DNA of 27,545 nt from positions 3,817-31,361 of the forward strand of contig BFEA01001120.1 of assembly GCA_003427395.1 (NCBI GenBank). Direction: 5' to 3'. The DNA is from Chara braunii. Lineage: Eukaryota; Streptophyta; Charophyceae; Charales; Characeae. Numbering within the stretch: the first letter of the stretch is position 1; each line of letters begins with the position of its first letter. Below, piece by piece: positions 9,882 to 19,578 of this stretch. A program made the translations under genes and the position numbers. The notes under the pieces are model-generated. The model ran no database searches. It was not told the origin of the DNA and saw only the letters and a list, made by a program, of their open reading frames with translations.

Positions 9882-9959
<78 letters not shown>
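9882..9959. repeat. 78-base T homopolymer
   Basis: T runs without interruption from 9882 to 9959. It could be the poly(A) of a minus-strand retroelement or an expanded T tract. The flank to the right shows no LINE 3' hairpin on the minus strand, so the source is unknown. The length may be unreliable in the assembly. Confidence 0.85.
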
Positions 9960-9962
<3 letters not shown>

Positions 9963-10511
9963 GGTCGACGGATACGAGGAGCGCTTGCGCAGCGGCGGAT
10001 CGCTCGGCAAGGTCAACATGCGTTAACCTTGCCTGCCAAATTCTGCTGTGGGCAGGAACGCTGAAAAACTGCGCGGTCTTAGGGCGCATGGGCGCGCTGG
10101 GGCATTTTTCACGAGGGCGGTGATACCTCTCGGTTCCTGCTTGCCTCGGTTGGGTTTTCTGTTGAGGGAGATCCGGGATTCCTGCTTGCCTCGGGGAGGA
10201 CAGTGGCAAGTGTGGAAGGTCGACGAGAGGGGTGTGGGCGTTCTACTTATACCTTAATGGAAAATTTCCTGGGGATAATCCCCTGGTTTTGATATGGAGC
10301 AATTGTGAACATGAATGGAGAATTGTTGTCGACGTGTGATAATTTGGAGTCTGCCAGTTGATAAGGAGTGTACGGGAGAATATCTAGCGCTGATGTTGTG
10401 TAGAACAGTGGGGGATTGCTTGGTTAGGTGGCGAGGTACGCTCGTGGTTGACGAGGAGAAAATCTCAGGCAAGGATTTGCGGTGGTGGAGAGAAAAATTT
10501 GTATTTCCTGA
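9960..10511 (+). other. 5' flank / probable 5' UTR and eroded ORF1 start of LINE L-B
   Basis: No intact frame. A 16-bp direct repeat, TTCCTGCTTGCCTCGG, lies at 10134-10149 and 10179-10194. From about 10315 one frame reads SLPVDKECTGEYLALML and ends at 10518, just before the recognisable ORF1 continues in another frame. This could be the eroded N-terminal ORF1 domain. The 5' end of L-B is not determinable. Confidence 0.4.
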
Positions 10512-11973
10512 TTGTTGACTCCTGACGTAGGTTTCGTTGTTGATTGTGCTATACTAGTTGTGCATCCACGAGCTAAAGCGAGAGTATTGAAGGTGTTGAA
10601 GTTCAGATCTCCTTATGGTTGGCATAGGGTGGATGTTGTTACCCAAGAGACTCCATGGTGTCAAGATTGCAGATGGTGTGGGCATGAAACGGGGGCGAGA
10701 GAGTGTCCCAAACGAGGTCGCCAAGATGGTCAATCCTATGCGGTGGTGGTGGGGGCCCCGCCCCCTTCTGTGGGAGGGCGGCCTGCTGGCCCACCTCCCC
10801 ATGGTGGCGGTCCTCCTCCTGCAGCTGGTGGTTCAGCTAGTGGTCCAGTCCCAATGGGAGGAAACATGGGGGGTGGTTTGCCTCCCCACGACAACGGTCC
10901 ACCACCACCGCCTTCTGCCGGTCCGCCTCCGGGGCCCGTTGACATTGGAGATGGGTCAGATTCCCGTACAGGAGTAATACCCCAGGTACCAGGCACAACA
11001 CTTCGACCGGATGGAGCCGGGTTAGCCCCTTTGGGGGGCCTGGGGCTACCTCCTCTCGGGACGGCAGGAACACCCCCCCCGGGCGTTATCAACAATGAAG
11101 GAAGCTTTACTGAAGCTCCCCCGCCAACAGAACAGCAATCTGGGAAAGAGGAGGGCAGGCTTCCTAAGAAAGGAACTTCATCGGTGCAGCGAAGGAAAGT
11201 GATTACGGGTGGTCCGAGATTGCAGCAGCCTGAACCGTATGATCGCCCCTCTGATGATCGCAAGGCACTGACAGATACAGGTAAACTTCCGACATTTTGC
11301 TGGGCAAACATGGCTGAGGCGGTCTCAGAGCCGGTGGCTGTAACCAGAGGGGCCTTGGGATCTCAGGATGTCAGAAATGAAGATGAGGAACGTCGTCGAC
11401 AGGAAGAATTGAGGAAGGCTCAACTGTCTCGCGCACAGGTTTTTCCGGGCTCCCTTCCGGAAGCACTTGCTGCAGGGCAACCCTGGGTCGTTGTGCCGCT
11501 GGTATTCACTGCTGTTGATGGCCAACTTCAACTTCTTACAGCGGTCTCGGGTAAAGGTCTCTCATGATTCCCCACTTTGAGCTGCATGAAGACCCGGGGT
11601 CAGAGATCGTCATCAGAGGAGTGGGTAAGTGGCTACTCCCGACATATAAGATCAGACCCTTTCCAGAAATGGAATGGATCAGATTGACACCAACTAATGA
11701 CCAGGGAAGGACTGATGTTTTGATCTTCCCTATCATTAATGCAATTCTCAACCCAGCTCCAACCTCGCCTCCGGCTCTTCCTGGTAGTGATGGCTCTCTT
11801 GGCAATTGTTGCATATTTTGCAAGGCCAAACAGCTCTCGAAACTCGCATTTATGACTGTTGGAATGCGAGTCTGCTTGCGATGGTGGAAGCGGGCACTCC
11901 TTGGCACAAAAGTCTGTTCTCAAATAACTTTCTGGCCCTCAAATGTGCAGAATGGGGCCATAATAACGTGTAA
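10512..11973 (+). pseudogene. L-B ORF1: zinc-knuckle protein, two or more frameshifts
   Basis: Frame 3 from 10512 to 11567 carries the KFRSPYGW motif, a knuckle with the same CX2CX4HX6C spacing as L-A (CQDC...GH...C), a Pro/Gly-rich linker of about 130 residues, KVITGGPR, a charged EERRRQEELRKA helix, and the start of the conserved C-terminal block (FPGSLPEALAAGQPW). A frameshift at about 11560 moves the block to frame 2 (IPHFEL...). Another near 11790-11810 moves it to frame 1, where it matches L-A through TRIYD-WNA-LL and PWHKS-FSN to the stop TAA 11971-11973. The ORF2 ATG follows immediately at 11974. The linker is Pro/Gly-rich here but Ser/Thr-rich in L-A. Confidence 0.85.
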
Positions 11974-14900
11974 ATGGACAAAATTCGATTTGCATAATGG
12001 AATGTTAGGGGATTGGGATCGCGCAGAGTAGCGTTCAAAAGATCGCTTAGCAAAACTTTGTTTCGTAATAAAGGAATTCAGATTCTGCTGCTGCAGGAAA
12101 CTAAATTGGATGTGACTTCTATATCAGAACAGTTGGGTTGGTGGCCGGGCCAACAGTTCTGGGCTCCACTTATGGTTTCCAGAGGCGGCGTTGCGATCCT
12201 TTTTTATCGAAACTTCCCTTTTTCTGTTACTGATTACTATATGGACTTTGCTGGAAAATGGGCTTGGGTGCAATTTAAAGTAGGACAAGACGGCTGGACT
12301 GTTTTCAACGCATATGTACCATGTCGCCTGCAGCCCAGGCTGGATTTTTTAAAATCCTTACCACGGCTGCTCCCGGATGTGTGTAGACTTGTTTTGGAGG
12401 GAGACTGGAATACAACTTTGATGCCTGGGATGGATTCTCTTCGTGTAACTCCTCTGTCCTCGAATGCTATTTTGCTCTCTGCAGTCCTCTCAGAGCAAGG
12501 CTTTGCGAATGCATTTAGGTTGCTCAACCCCTGCTTGCGCACCTATACTTATTTTGCATCAGCTAACGGTCAACAACAATATCTACCACGCAATAGAATA
12601 AATATGTTTTTTCTGTCTGATTCTATTCAAGCTTTGACATCTAAATGTTACGTTGTCCCCTTTGGAGGATTGGATCATTTGCCCCTGTTTTTGGAATGCT
12701 ATCAATATCCCTTAGTCAGGCCGGGAACGAGTACGACTAATCTCCTTGAATGGGTGATAGATTCTACACATATGATGCAATGTATGCAGGAATTTCGGTT
12801 GGAGTGGTCCTTATCCAGACCCCTGTTCTTGTCTACAGCCTCATGGCTTTTGGCAGGCCTGCGGGTCGTTAAGAACAGAGGTCTTATATTCAAAAAAAAA
12901 ATGATAAAGAATCACAGATCTGCCTTGGTGGACCTTAACAATGAGTTGGCGCAGTTGACGACATCGACATCTCTGGATGAGCACAAACTGATGAATCGAG
13001 TGAGACTCGATAAGACAATGATGGACAATAGTTGTATTATCGTCACTAAGAGCCGCATCCAATAAAAATAAAGTGATGCGGCTTACTAAAGGTGATATGA
13101 TGACTGCTGCTTTCTTCAGCGGACACCGACAGAGGTCCACGGCTACTCTTATCAGAGCTATGGCTCATCCCACGGACACTCTCGCACCGCTAGCAGAGAA
13201 CACATCTGGAATAATGACCATATTTCTTTGTTTTACGAAGCACTGTTGGCATTGCAGGCCCAACACTCAGAGACACAATTGCTCAGAGACTTTCAAGACA
13301 ATGTGTGGACCAAAGTTCGGACATCTTTTTTTTCTCATCAAGTCCAAACCTTGGAGGCGGACATAACCTTCTTCGAGGTCTTGCGGGTATGTCGAGTGAT
13401 GCCTCGGCATAAAGTCTCGGGGGTAGATGGATTGCCCGGATATTTTTTCGGAAATACGCCGACTCGCTGCGTCCCCTGCTGTTGAAAACATTTCAGGCCG
13501 TATGGAATGGGGCACCCCCCCGGTGCTGATATGTTGACTGGTGTCATTTCTCTGTTGTTTAAAAAAGGCGATGCAACGGATATCTGTAACTATAGAACGA
13601 TTACTTTGATGCCGTCTGTATATAAGCTTTTTGGTTAAATTATGCCTCTCAGACTGCAAACGGTTTTGCCTCATCGTATTCACTCCTCACAAACGGGTTG
13701 CTTGAGGGACAGATAAATTCTGCATAATGTTATGATGGCTGAAGAGATTATAGAATTTGTGTTGTCTGGGGGAGGAAAATATGCGATTATATTAATGGAT
13801 TTAGGGAAAGAGTACGATAGGGTTGGTTGGGAGTTCTTGCAAGCGACCCTCACGCAGTTCGGGTTCGGACCACGTTTCAAAAGGGGAGTCATGTCATTGT
13901 GCAACAACAGTACGTCTTCTATTTGTGTCAATGGATCACTGTCTCCACCGATTCCGCTGACACGTTCTGTTAGGCAAGGTTGCCCCTTGGCATCGTACCT
14001 ATACATCTTATATGTTGAGGTGTTACACACGCTCATTCGACAAAACGTGGACATGCCTGACCTCTTGTTATCTTCTGGCCTCAGATTCAAATCTGAAGCA
14101 TTGGCTGATGACGTCGTGACAGTTATTCCTCCTACAGACGAGGCATTCCAAGCACTGCAGAATTTTGTAGAACAATTTTGTTTAATTTATCAGGCAGCAG
14201 TAAACTAGATAAAGTCGTCGGTGCTTATTCCCCTAGATGTGCAACCGCCACAACATTGGGGCATGAGATTAGTTATGCCAAATCAGCATGATAGGTTGTT
14301 GGGCCATAATATATCTTTCACTCAAAACTTGATAATAGATTCAGCGCAAGTCCTCACGTTGGTCCATAAAGCGTTGGCTCCCTGGACTAAACATAAGGGA
14401 GTCAGCATGATGGGCAGGGCGGTTGTGATAAACAATTATGTTCTTTCTACTATCTGGTATCACAGAGCACTATTTCTACTGGATCGGCCTACATTGAAGA
14501 CCGTGAGACACATCCTGACCCATTATTTTTGGAAGGAAGAAGATAACGATGCGGTCTTCCTAGTCAAAGTTGCTTGGACTACGGTCACCCAGCCCAAGAG
14601 ACTGGGAGGATTATCGATCTTGGACCCAGGACACCAGATTGCGACCCTTTTGATCAGATGGGTACCTTGGGCCTTGTTGTCCGACCCATCCTGTCCATGG
14701 CGACGGTTGGCGGATCTTTTTCTGAGTAAAGCTTGGAAATGGAAGAATAATCGTTGTGTGTGGCTTGCGATTTTCATTGAGGCGTATCTAAGGAAGAAAT
14801 TGCCGGATGGGGTTTGCAACGATATTCTGGGGGCATGGCAAAACTGTGTTCCGACACTGTGTCCCACCCCACTGATAATGGAACGCATTCTCACGCAACC

Positions 14901-16215
14901 CTCATTTGAGAACTAGAGGATTCTGACAGAAAACGGCTTAGTATTTGTATCTTTTGGCTTGGGAACATTTGAGGATTCTTGGATGTTTAGAGGAGTCAGG
15001 ACAGTAAATGATATATGGGATTTGGAAACAGATCATTGGAGAACGTCGGACCAAATGTCTCCTAAGTTAACTGGTTTTAGATACGAAGTTGTTCATTTAG
15101 CAACTCTGTGCAACGTGATGCCCTTGGAATGGGTGCAAGTTTTGCTAGTTGGTGTTACATTAAATAAGGGTGTATGCCACTGTATGATATAGAGAATTGA
15201 ATGATCAACCGCCGGATCACTCTTCGACTTGCCTGTGGAAAATAAAATAAATATCAGGTGATGGAGTGGTGACATGTTCGTCATGGGAGGCTCAAGGAGC
15301 TCAACTGTCTCTAGGACAAGAGATGACCCCAATGGATCATCAGACCCCCCTTTCTTTGTTGCCTCAGCTTGTTCCAGTTTGTGTTTTGGAATATAAGGAC
15401 TCGGTCAAACCATTTGCCATCTCGTTGCCAACATATTCTTTGCCTGTGGATCCGAGGGATTGAGCATGGGAGCATCCTCTAGCCCCCTGGAAAATGATCA
15501 ACTTTTATCAAAATTCAACAACATTGGGATATCAACTTACTCATAGGATGGCAAGGAGCCAGAAGGTGGATCGCTTCAGGTTGGGTACAGGACACGACAA
15601 TGAGGTTGGTGTCAACATTTTCGCGTTTTTAGAAACTATTGATGGATCTATCTGTAGTCAAACAAGCAAGTTTTTTTGTGGCAAATTATGCACCTTGCGG
15701 TCCCGACTGCGAGTTGATGTGTCTGAAGAACGTCCAAAGTATCGCCACTGTGTTCTGTGTGAAGGCACAAGAATTGAGGACCTCCAACATATGTTCCTCC
15801 ACTGCCAATTGTATGTTCTTTTTTGGGAGTGGTGACGAGGAGGCTCAATGCCTGTGCCATAGACCTCTTCAATGTTGGGGAACGCGTTTCGTCGACAAAC
15901 AGTTATTGGACCCTTGGGGCATGTAGAGGAGACATTGCAGGGTGCAGTGCTTTGGACTTTTTGGACTCTCAGAAATTCAACAGTCAGAAGTGGAGAAGGG
16001 CTCACCTCCCCGATGATAAAAGCAGAGGTTAAATATAACATCAAGCAGGCTATCGCTACAGATTGCATACACATAGTCACAAATAAAGGACACCGGACTA
16101 AACCAATGAATTGGTTCCTCTCTCATAGGAGACAGTCCCCAGATCTGGTTAAGGTTTTAGTGCAACAACATCAGTACCGCAGTTGACCTTTTCACTGATT
16201 TTTTTGTGAAATTTT
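11974..16215 (+). pseudogene. L-B ORF2: endonuclease + reverse transcriptase, multiply broken
   Basis: The ATG 11974-11976 abuts the ORF1 stop. Codon 8 is TAA (11995-11997) where L-A has Ser of ISWN. The endonuclease (to about 12770) keeps E of QETK and GDWNT. It has Asn at 12601-12603 in place of the Asp of the SR-D motif, and Leu at 12670-12672 in place of the Ser before the DH pair. Frames change near 13063 and 13210. The RT is scrambled at 13485-13730, then readable from 13732: motif A reads DLGKEYD (L-A: DLEKAYD), motif B RQGCPLAS, and motif C LADD (14101-14112) instead of F/YADD. TAG 14206-14208 and TGA 15461-15463 (RD*AWEH) replace Trp codons intact elsewhere. TAG 14914-14916 and a stop at 15190-15192 add further breaks. 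The finger CX2CX9HX4C (about 15749-15805) is intact. The end drifts out of frame near 16186. Confidence 0.9.
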
Positions 16216-16530
16216 GGTTGTAAATGTAGTTGTAGTTATAGGTTGTAAAAGTGTATCTTGTATTTTACCTGATTGGTTGAGGAACAGGTTGATCGACAGG
16301 TTAAGGTAGGTTTCAGTAGAAGAGTAGGATAAGTTGGCGACAATGATGATGTTGTTAGGTAATTGGTGATTGTTGGTTCAGAACTTAGGTGGGATCATAC
16401 TCCAGCAGTCTGGATTTGAATCCGACCGGAGTTGCCGGAACCAGAACCAGGTCTGCTGCTTTCTTTTGTAAGGGACGCCGGACCCGTTTTCCGATTTCTT
16501 TTGAAAAGAAAATTAAACTTAAATATATAT
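16216..16530 (+). other. L-B 3' UTR
   Basis: About 300 bp of non-coding sequence runs up to and beyond the conserved hairpin. It ends in A-rich sequence that grades into the TA microsatellite. No other feature is seen. Confidence 0.7.
16472..16494 (+). promoter_or_regulatory. LINE 3'-end hairpin, copy 2 (L-B)
   Basis: GGGACG, stem CCGGA (16478-16482), loop CCCGTTT, stem TCCGA (16490-16494). Relative to L-A the inner G-C pair is A-T, a compensatory change. The outer pair is mismatched (C-A). Confidence 0.72.
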
Positions 16531-16542
16531 ATATATATATGA

Positions 16543-16589
<47 letters not shown>
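16519..16589. repeat. (TA)n microsatellite, left part
   Basis: An AT dinucleotide run interrupted once by GACG near 16541. It forms the left flank of the hAT-like insertion, and the run continues at 17347. Confidence 0.93.
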
Positions 16590-16592
<3 letters not shown>

Positions 16593-17346
16593 GGTTACCT
16601 GACCGAACGTTCGGGGGCCCCTGGGCTGGCCCCCGAACGTTCGGGCGTTCGGGGTCCCGTTCGGGGGCCGAACACATCCAGGTTCGGCCCCTGCCAAAAA
16701 ACATTTCGGGGCCTAAAAATACGTGTTTTTTTTTTAATGTTTTTTTGTGAGTTCTCTATGATGTAGCCAACACGCCTATAAATTTTGAAGCCATTCTGCT
16801 AAGCCAAGAAAAAATTAAAAATTGTCAAAGATGGGGGTGTCAAAACGTGTTCGCCCACTCACTATTTTGTTTTTTTTCACTTTTCACTTTTTGTTTTCAC
16901 TTTATTTCGGGGCCTAAACAATTTTATTATTTTTTGAAAATTTTTTAGTGAGTTATTGATTATGTAAAATACATATCTGTAAATTTCAGGGCATTTTTCA
17001 ATGCCAAAAAATAATTAAAAATCGGCAAAGATGGCGGTGTCAAAAAGGTGCTGGCACACACTCATTTCAATTCTCTTTTTATTTTTTCTTATTTTTATCG
17101 TAGTGTTTATTTTCTGTATTTGATATTTAATTCAAATTTGGTAAAAAATTTAGATGTAGTCCCCAGGCAAATGTTGTTTAGTTTATTTGTCTCCATAACA
17201 TATGTGTTTTTCGGAATTGTTTGAAAACTTTGTTTTTTTTTTTGGTCCGCGTTCGGCCCGAACGACCGAACGCCTTCCGAAGGGGTCCCGTACGTTCGGG
17301 CGTTCGGGTTCGGGCGTTCAGCCCGTCCCGAACGCCGGTAACCCTG
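16590..17346. mobile_element. hAT-like non-autonomous DNA transposon inserted in a TA microsatellite
   Basis: Termini are CAGGGTTACC (16590-16599) and GGTAACCCTG (17337-17346), perfect 10-bp inverted repeats of the CAGGG...CCCTG form common in hAT elements. They are flanked by TATATATA on each side, consistent with an 8-bp target duplication but ambiguous because the target is (TA)n. Both subterminal 100 bp are packed with about a dozen CGTTCGG/CCGAACG words, as expected for transposase-binding sites. The A/T-rich interior has no transposase frame, and the YIYIY-type frames at the edges are microsatellite translations. Length is 757 bp. It needs a transposase supplied elsewhere. Confidence 0.78.
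16703..17064. repeat. Internal 201-bp-period direct duplication in the hAT-like element
   Basis: Two diverged copies begin ATTTCGGGGCCTAAA at 16703 and 16904. They run in parallel through GTGAGTT, AATTAAAAAT, CAAAGATGG(G/C)GGTGTCAAAA to CACTCA at 16861 and 17064. Confidence 0.75.

Positions 17347-17408
<62 letters not shown>
17347..17408. repeat. (TA)n microsatellite, right part
   Basis: TA dinucleotides with one TG interruption near 17363, continuing the left run after the hAT-like insertion and ending in TATCGTCG. Confidence 0.93.
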
Positions 17409-17409
<1 letters not shown>

Positions 17410-17525
17410 TCGCAAACAGAACTGCCCGGTAAAACCGTAGGCAGAGAGAGAGAAGAGGACAACAAACGAGGGGCTGTGACAAACTGTTTCGTCGGAGTTT
17501 CACCGACTCATATATATCGTCATAT

Positions 17526-17597
17526 AACAGAACCTTATGACTCTGACTCCTTTTCAGTCTGGGGAGCATCAGTCCGGTTCCTATTCCACTGGCAAGT
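17526..17597 (-). repeat. Short dispersed repeat, copy 2
   Basis: Same family as 9830-9880, with an extra 21 bp (about 17560-17585). It is preceded by ATATATCGTCATAT. Strand by analogy with copy 1. Confidence 0.5.
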
Positions 17598-17769
17598 TAA
17601 ATTTTACATTGTGGAAGTCACCCTTGCCCCCTCCCATAACGGTCGGGAGGTTTTATTGTTGAATTGATAACTGTGTTCTGGGGCAACGACTCCTGGGTCA
17701 CACCTAGCGTTTGGAATGTTAGACAACTTTAGCAGTTCTCGAAACAGCTGAGGGCAAAAAGACCGCTGT

Positions 17770-18566
17770 TAAATCTGCATTCACGCCACTTCAAAAAAAA
17801 GGCTGCAGTTTCAACCCCTCGTTAAACTTGCACCTGTGGGTGTACTGCCCTCTAACCGATGCTATTTGGCTGTGGTGGACTGAAAGATGGAGTACAATGG
17901 TGGGATCTGGCTTTCCATGAAACGATAATTGGATGTTGTTTGACTCTCTCCGCCTTCCTAACCTCAACTTCATAGAAGGATGAAGCTATGTAGAGTTGGT
18001 TTGTCGGGGAGTTATTTTTGCAGGGAATCTGGAGGGTCAGGAATGTAGCAATATTTAGAAATGAAATTCACATCGCACAAGTGCAGCAACAGCGGATCGT
18101 AAACAATTTGAGAGTCATAATTCGTTCAGATCGGGGGAGGAGCTCAGGTCGACAGGGTAGAGGTCGGTTTTGGTTTGCAAAGACATGTGTTTCTCAGAAT
18201 AAAATGGCTTCAATTTCAGGTGAAGGAAAGTTTGTGCTCCCCCTGTGGTTGAAGCCGCAATAGCAAATTGAGAGTTAGGGCGCCTTATTAGACCCTGAAT
18301 GAATTGTTAATATAACTGTTGTGATAGAAGCAGGAAAGAATGCTAGTGTATTTTCCCCACAAGGGGGCTTTTGTGCTTCATGATAAATTGTTGGAAAGTA
18401 TTCTACTAGGAGTGGGACTCTGGACCCGGTTTCTAGAATTGAGGTGCTTTAAGCTAAACTGGCTGATGCTGCAGGATAACTCCGGGTTGAATTGTGAGGT
18501 CCCCAGCCTCCTTCTATGATAAGGCAATACAAAGTTTCAAGTTTTCCAAAAAAATAAAATAAAAAT
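17770..18566 (+). pseudogene. LINE L-H: C-terminal ORF2 fragment and 3' UTR of a different L1 family
   Basis: Not collinear with L-A in detail. One frame near 17806-17880 reads a zinc-finger tail HLWVYC (H 17831-17833, C 17846-17848) followed by PLTDAIW and WW, the usual end of the plant LINE zf-RVT finger. Possible paired cysteines lie just upstream around a TAA, in another frame. Frame 3 from 18018 to 18263 reads GIWRVRNVAIFRNE, the W..RN..IFR motif that follows this finger in plant LINEs, and continues with a basic region to TAG. At least one stop lies between these blocks (17920-18000). A CTGGA-CCCGGTT-TCTAG hairpin is at 18420-18436, and an A-rich tail at about 18546-18566. The 5' end is undefined. 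Assignment rests on motif recognition only. Confidence 0.6.
18414..18436 (+). promoter_or_regulatory. LINE 3'-end hairpin, copy 3 (L-H, variant)
   Basis: GGGACT (GGGACG elsewhere), stem CTGGA, loop CCCGGTT, stem TCTAG. It has four Watson-Crick pairs and one G-T. Unlike the other copies it lies about 110 bp before the A-rich end, so it may be internal to the UTR, or a second element may have inserted after it. Confidence 0.5.
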
Positions 18567-18799
18567 TATGACATGGGCGCCGCTTTGTCTTTTCTTGTTC
18601 ATTTTAAACGAAAAAGGTGACTAAGGAGCAGTTTCCCCTTTTTTGTTTTAAGCTGTGTTCTATGAGGGGTAAATAAAGAAGATAGATGAAGAAGTATATA
18701 GAATAACAGAGAGATAGTTGTAAATAGTCAGGAACACGTTCGTTCATTTTGCTTTTTGAGTTTTTTCAACGTTGTTCTATATTCAAGAGAAGATAAAAG
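18567..18799. other. Unassigned interval
   Basis: A/T-rich sequence between the L-H tail and the first recognisable L-C codons. No frame, repeat or RNA gene recognised. Confidence 0.4.
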
Positions 18800-18829
18800 A
18801 TAGATGTTATACTACTTGATTTGGAGAAA

Positions 18830-19004
18830 CTTGATGTCTAAATCCACTAGCGTACACGGAGCTATACCATTAATGGTCACATCCTCTGCTGAAAGTTTTA
18901 TCAGTTCCCTTTTCAAATTCTTCTTTATGGGATAATAAGATTTACCTGGTTTTACGGGTGCAATACGTGGTGATGAAAGCTGTTGCATGTAAAGCCCAAT
19001 TATT
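18830..19004 (-). other. 175-bp insertion of unknown origin inside L-C motif A
   Basis: It lies precisely between GAGAAA and GCGTATGAT, which are contiguous in L-A (LEK-AYD). The minus strand is open throughout and reads about 58 residues (LYMQQLSSPRIAPVKPGK..., then KLSAEDVTINGIAPCTLVDLD). This could be an exon or retrocopy fragment in antisense, but I do not recognise it. No clear target-site duplication. Strand is given by that frame. Confidence 0.5.
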
Positions 19005-19578
19005 GCGTATGATCGGGTGGGATGAGAATTCTTACAAACCACGATGTACACATTTGGATTTGAACCCAAGTTTCGTCACGCAGTCAAGGCACTCTTGGTC
19101 GGGGTTACCTCGCGACTGTGTGTCAACGGTACACTTTCCCCACAGATCTCTCTCTCTCGTTCGGTTAGGCAAGGGTGCCCTGGGCCCCTTATTTGTGCAT
19201 ATTGTATGTAGAAGTTATGCATATTTTGATCAAAAGCAACCCCGACATTCTAGGATTCCTTTTACCCTCAGGAGACAGACTAAAATCGGAGGTTTTTGCT
19301 GATGATTCAGTAGCTTTCAGCCTTTCACCCCCCTGTTGGATAATGCTTTTCAAAACCTACAAGAGACTATCGACCTCTTTTGCCTTGTTTCACAAGCGGT
19401 GGTTAATTGGTCTGAATCATCAGTCCTTGTGTCACCAGGAGCCCAACCCCCTTACCATTGGGGTTTGAGGATCGTGGTGTCTGCATAAGAGGAACGTTTG
19501 TTGGGCCATAGAATATCATTCGCTCCCCGATTGCGACTGGATTCTACCTTCTCACTGACGACGCTTCGTGCGGCCTTC

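Larger units (their letters stand above)
10200..16530 (+). mobile_element. LINE L-B, same family as L-A, near full length, heavily degenerate
   Basis: It is collinear with L-A throughout: zinc knuckle at 10659-10706, the ORF1 C-terminal block, endonuclease, RT, CX2CX9HX4C finger, and 3' hairpin at 16472-16494. Protein similarity to L-A is plain across the length, though the ORF1 linker is unrelated in composition. The left boundary is approximate. The right end has no simple poly(A); an A-rich GAAAAGAAAATTAAACTTAAA passes into a TA microsatellite. Many stops and frameshifts make it non-functional and suggest it is older than L-A. Confidence 0.9.

Noticed and set aside
10736-11311. Minus-strand Gly/Pro-rich frame of 191 codons
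   Set aside because: It is the mirror of the Pro/Gly linker of L-B ORF1, and the plus strand carries the conserved motifs on both sides.
16389-17667. Frames with YIYIYI runs on both strands around the hAT-like element
   Set aside because: They are translations of the TA microsatellite and cannot be supported as proteins.
5606-19025. TGA recoded as tryptophan in the LINEs
   Set aside because: The same positions are TGG in sister copies, TAG also occurs at one of them, and TGA appears at non-Trp positions too. Decay is simpler.
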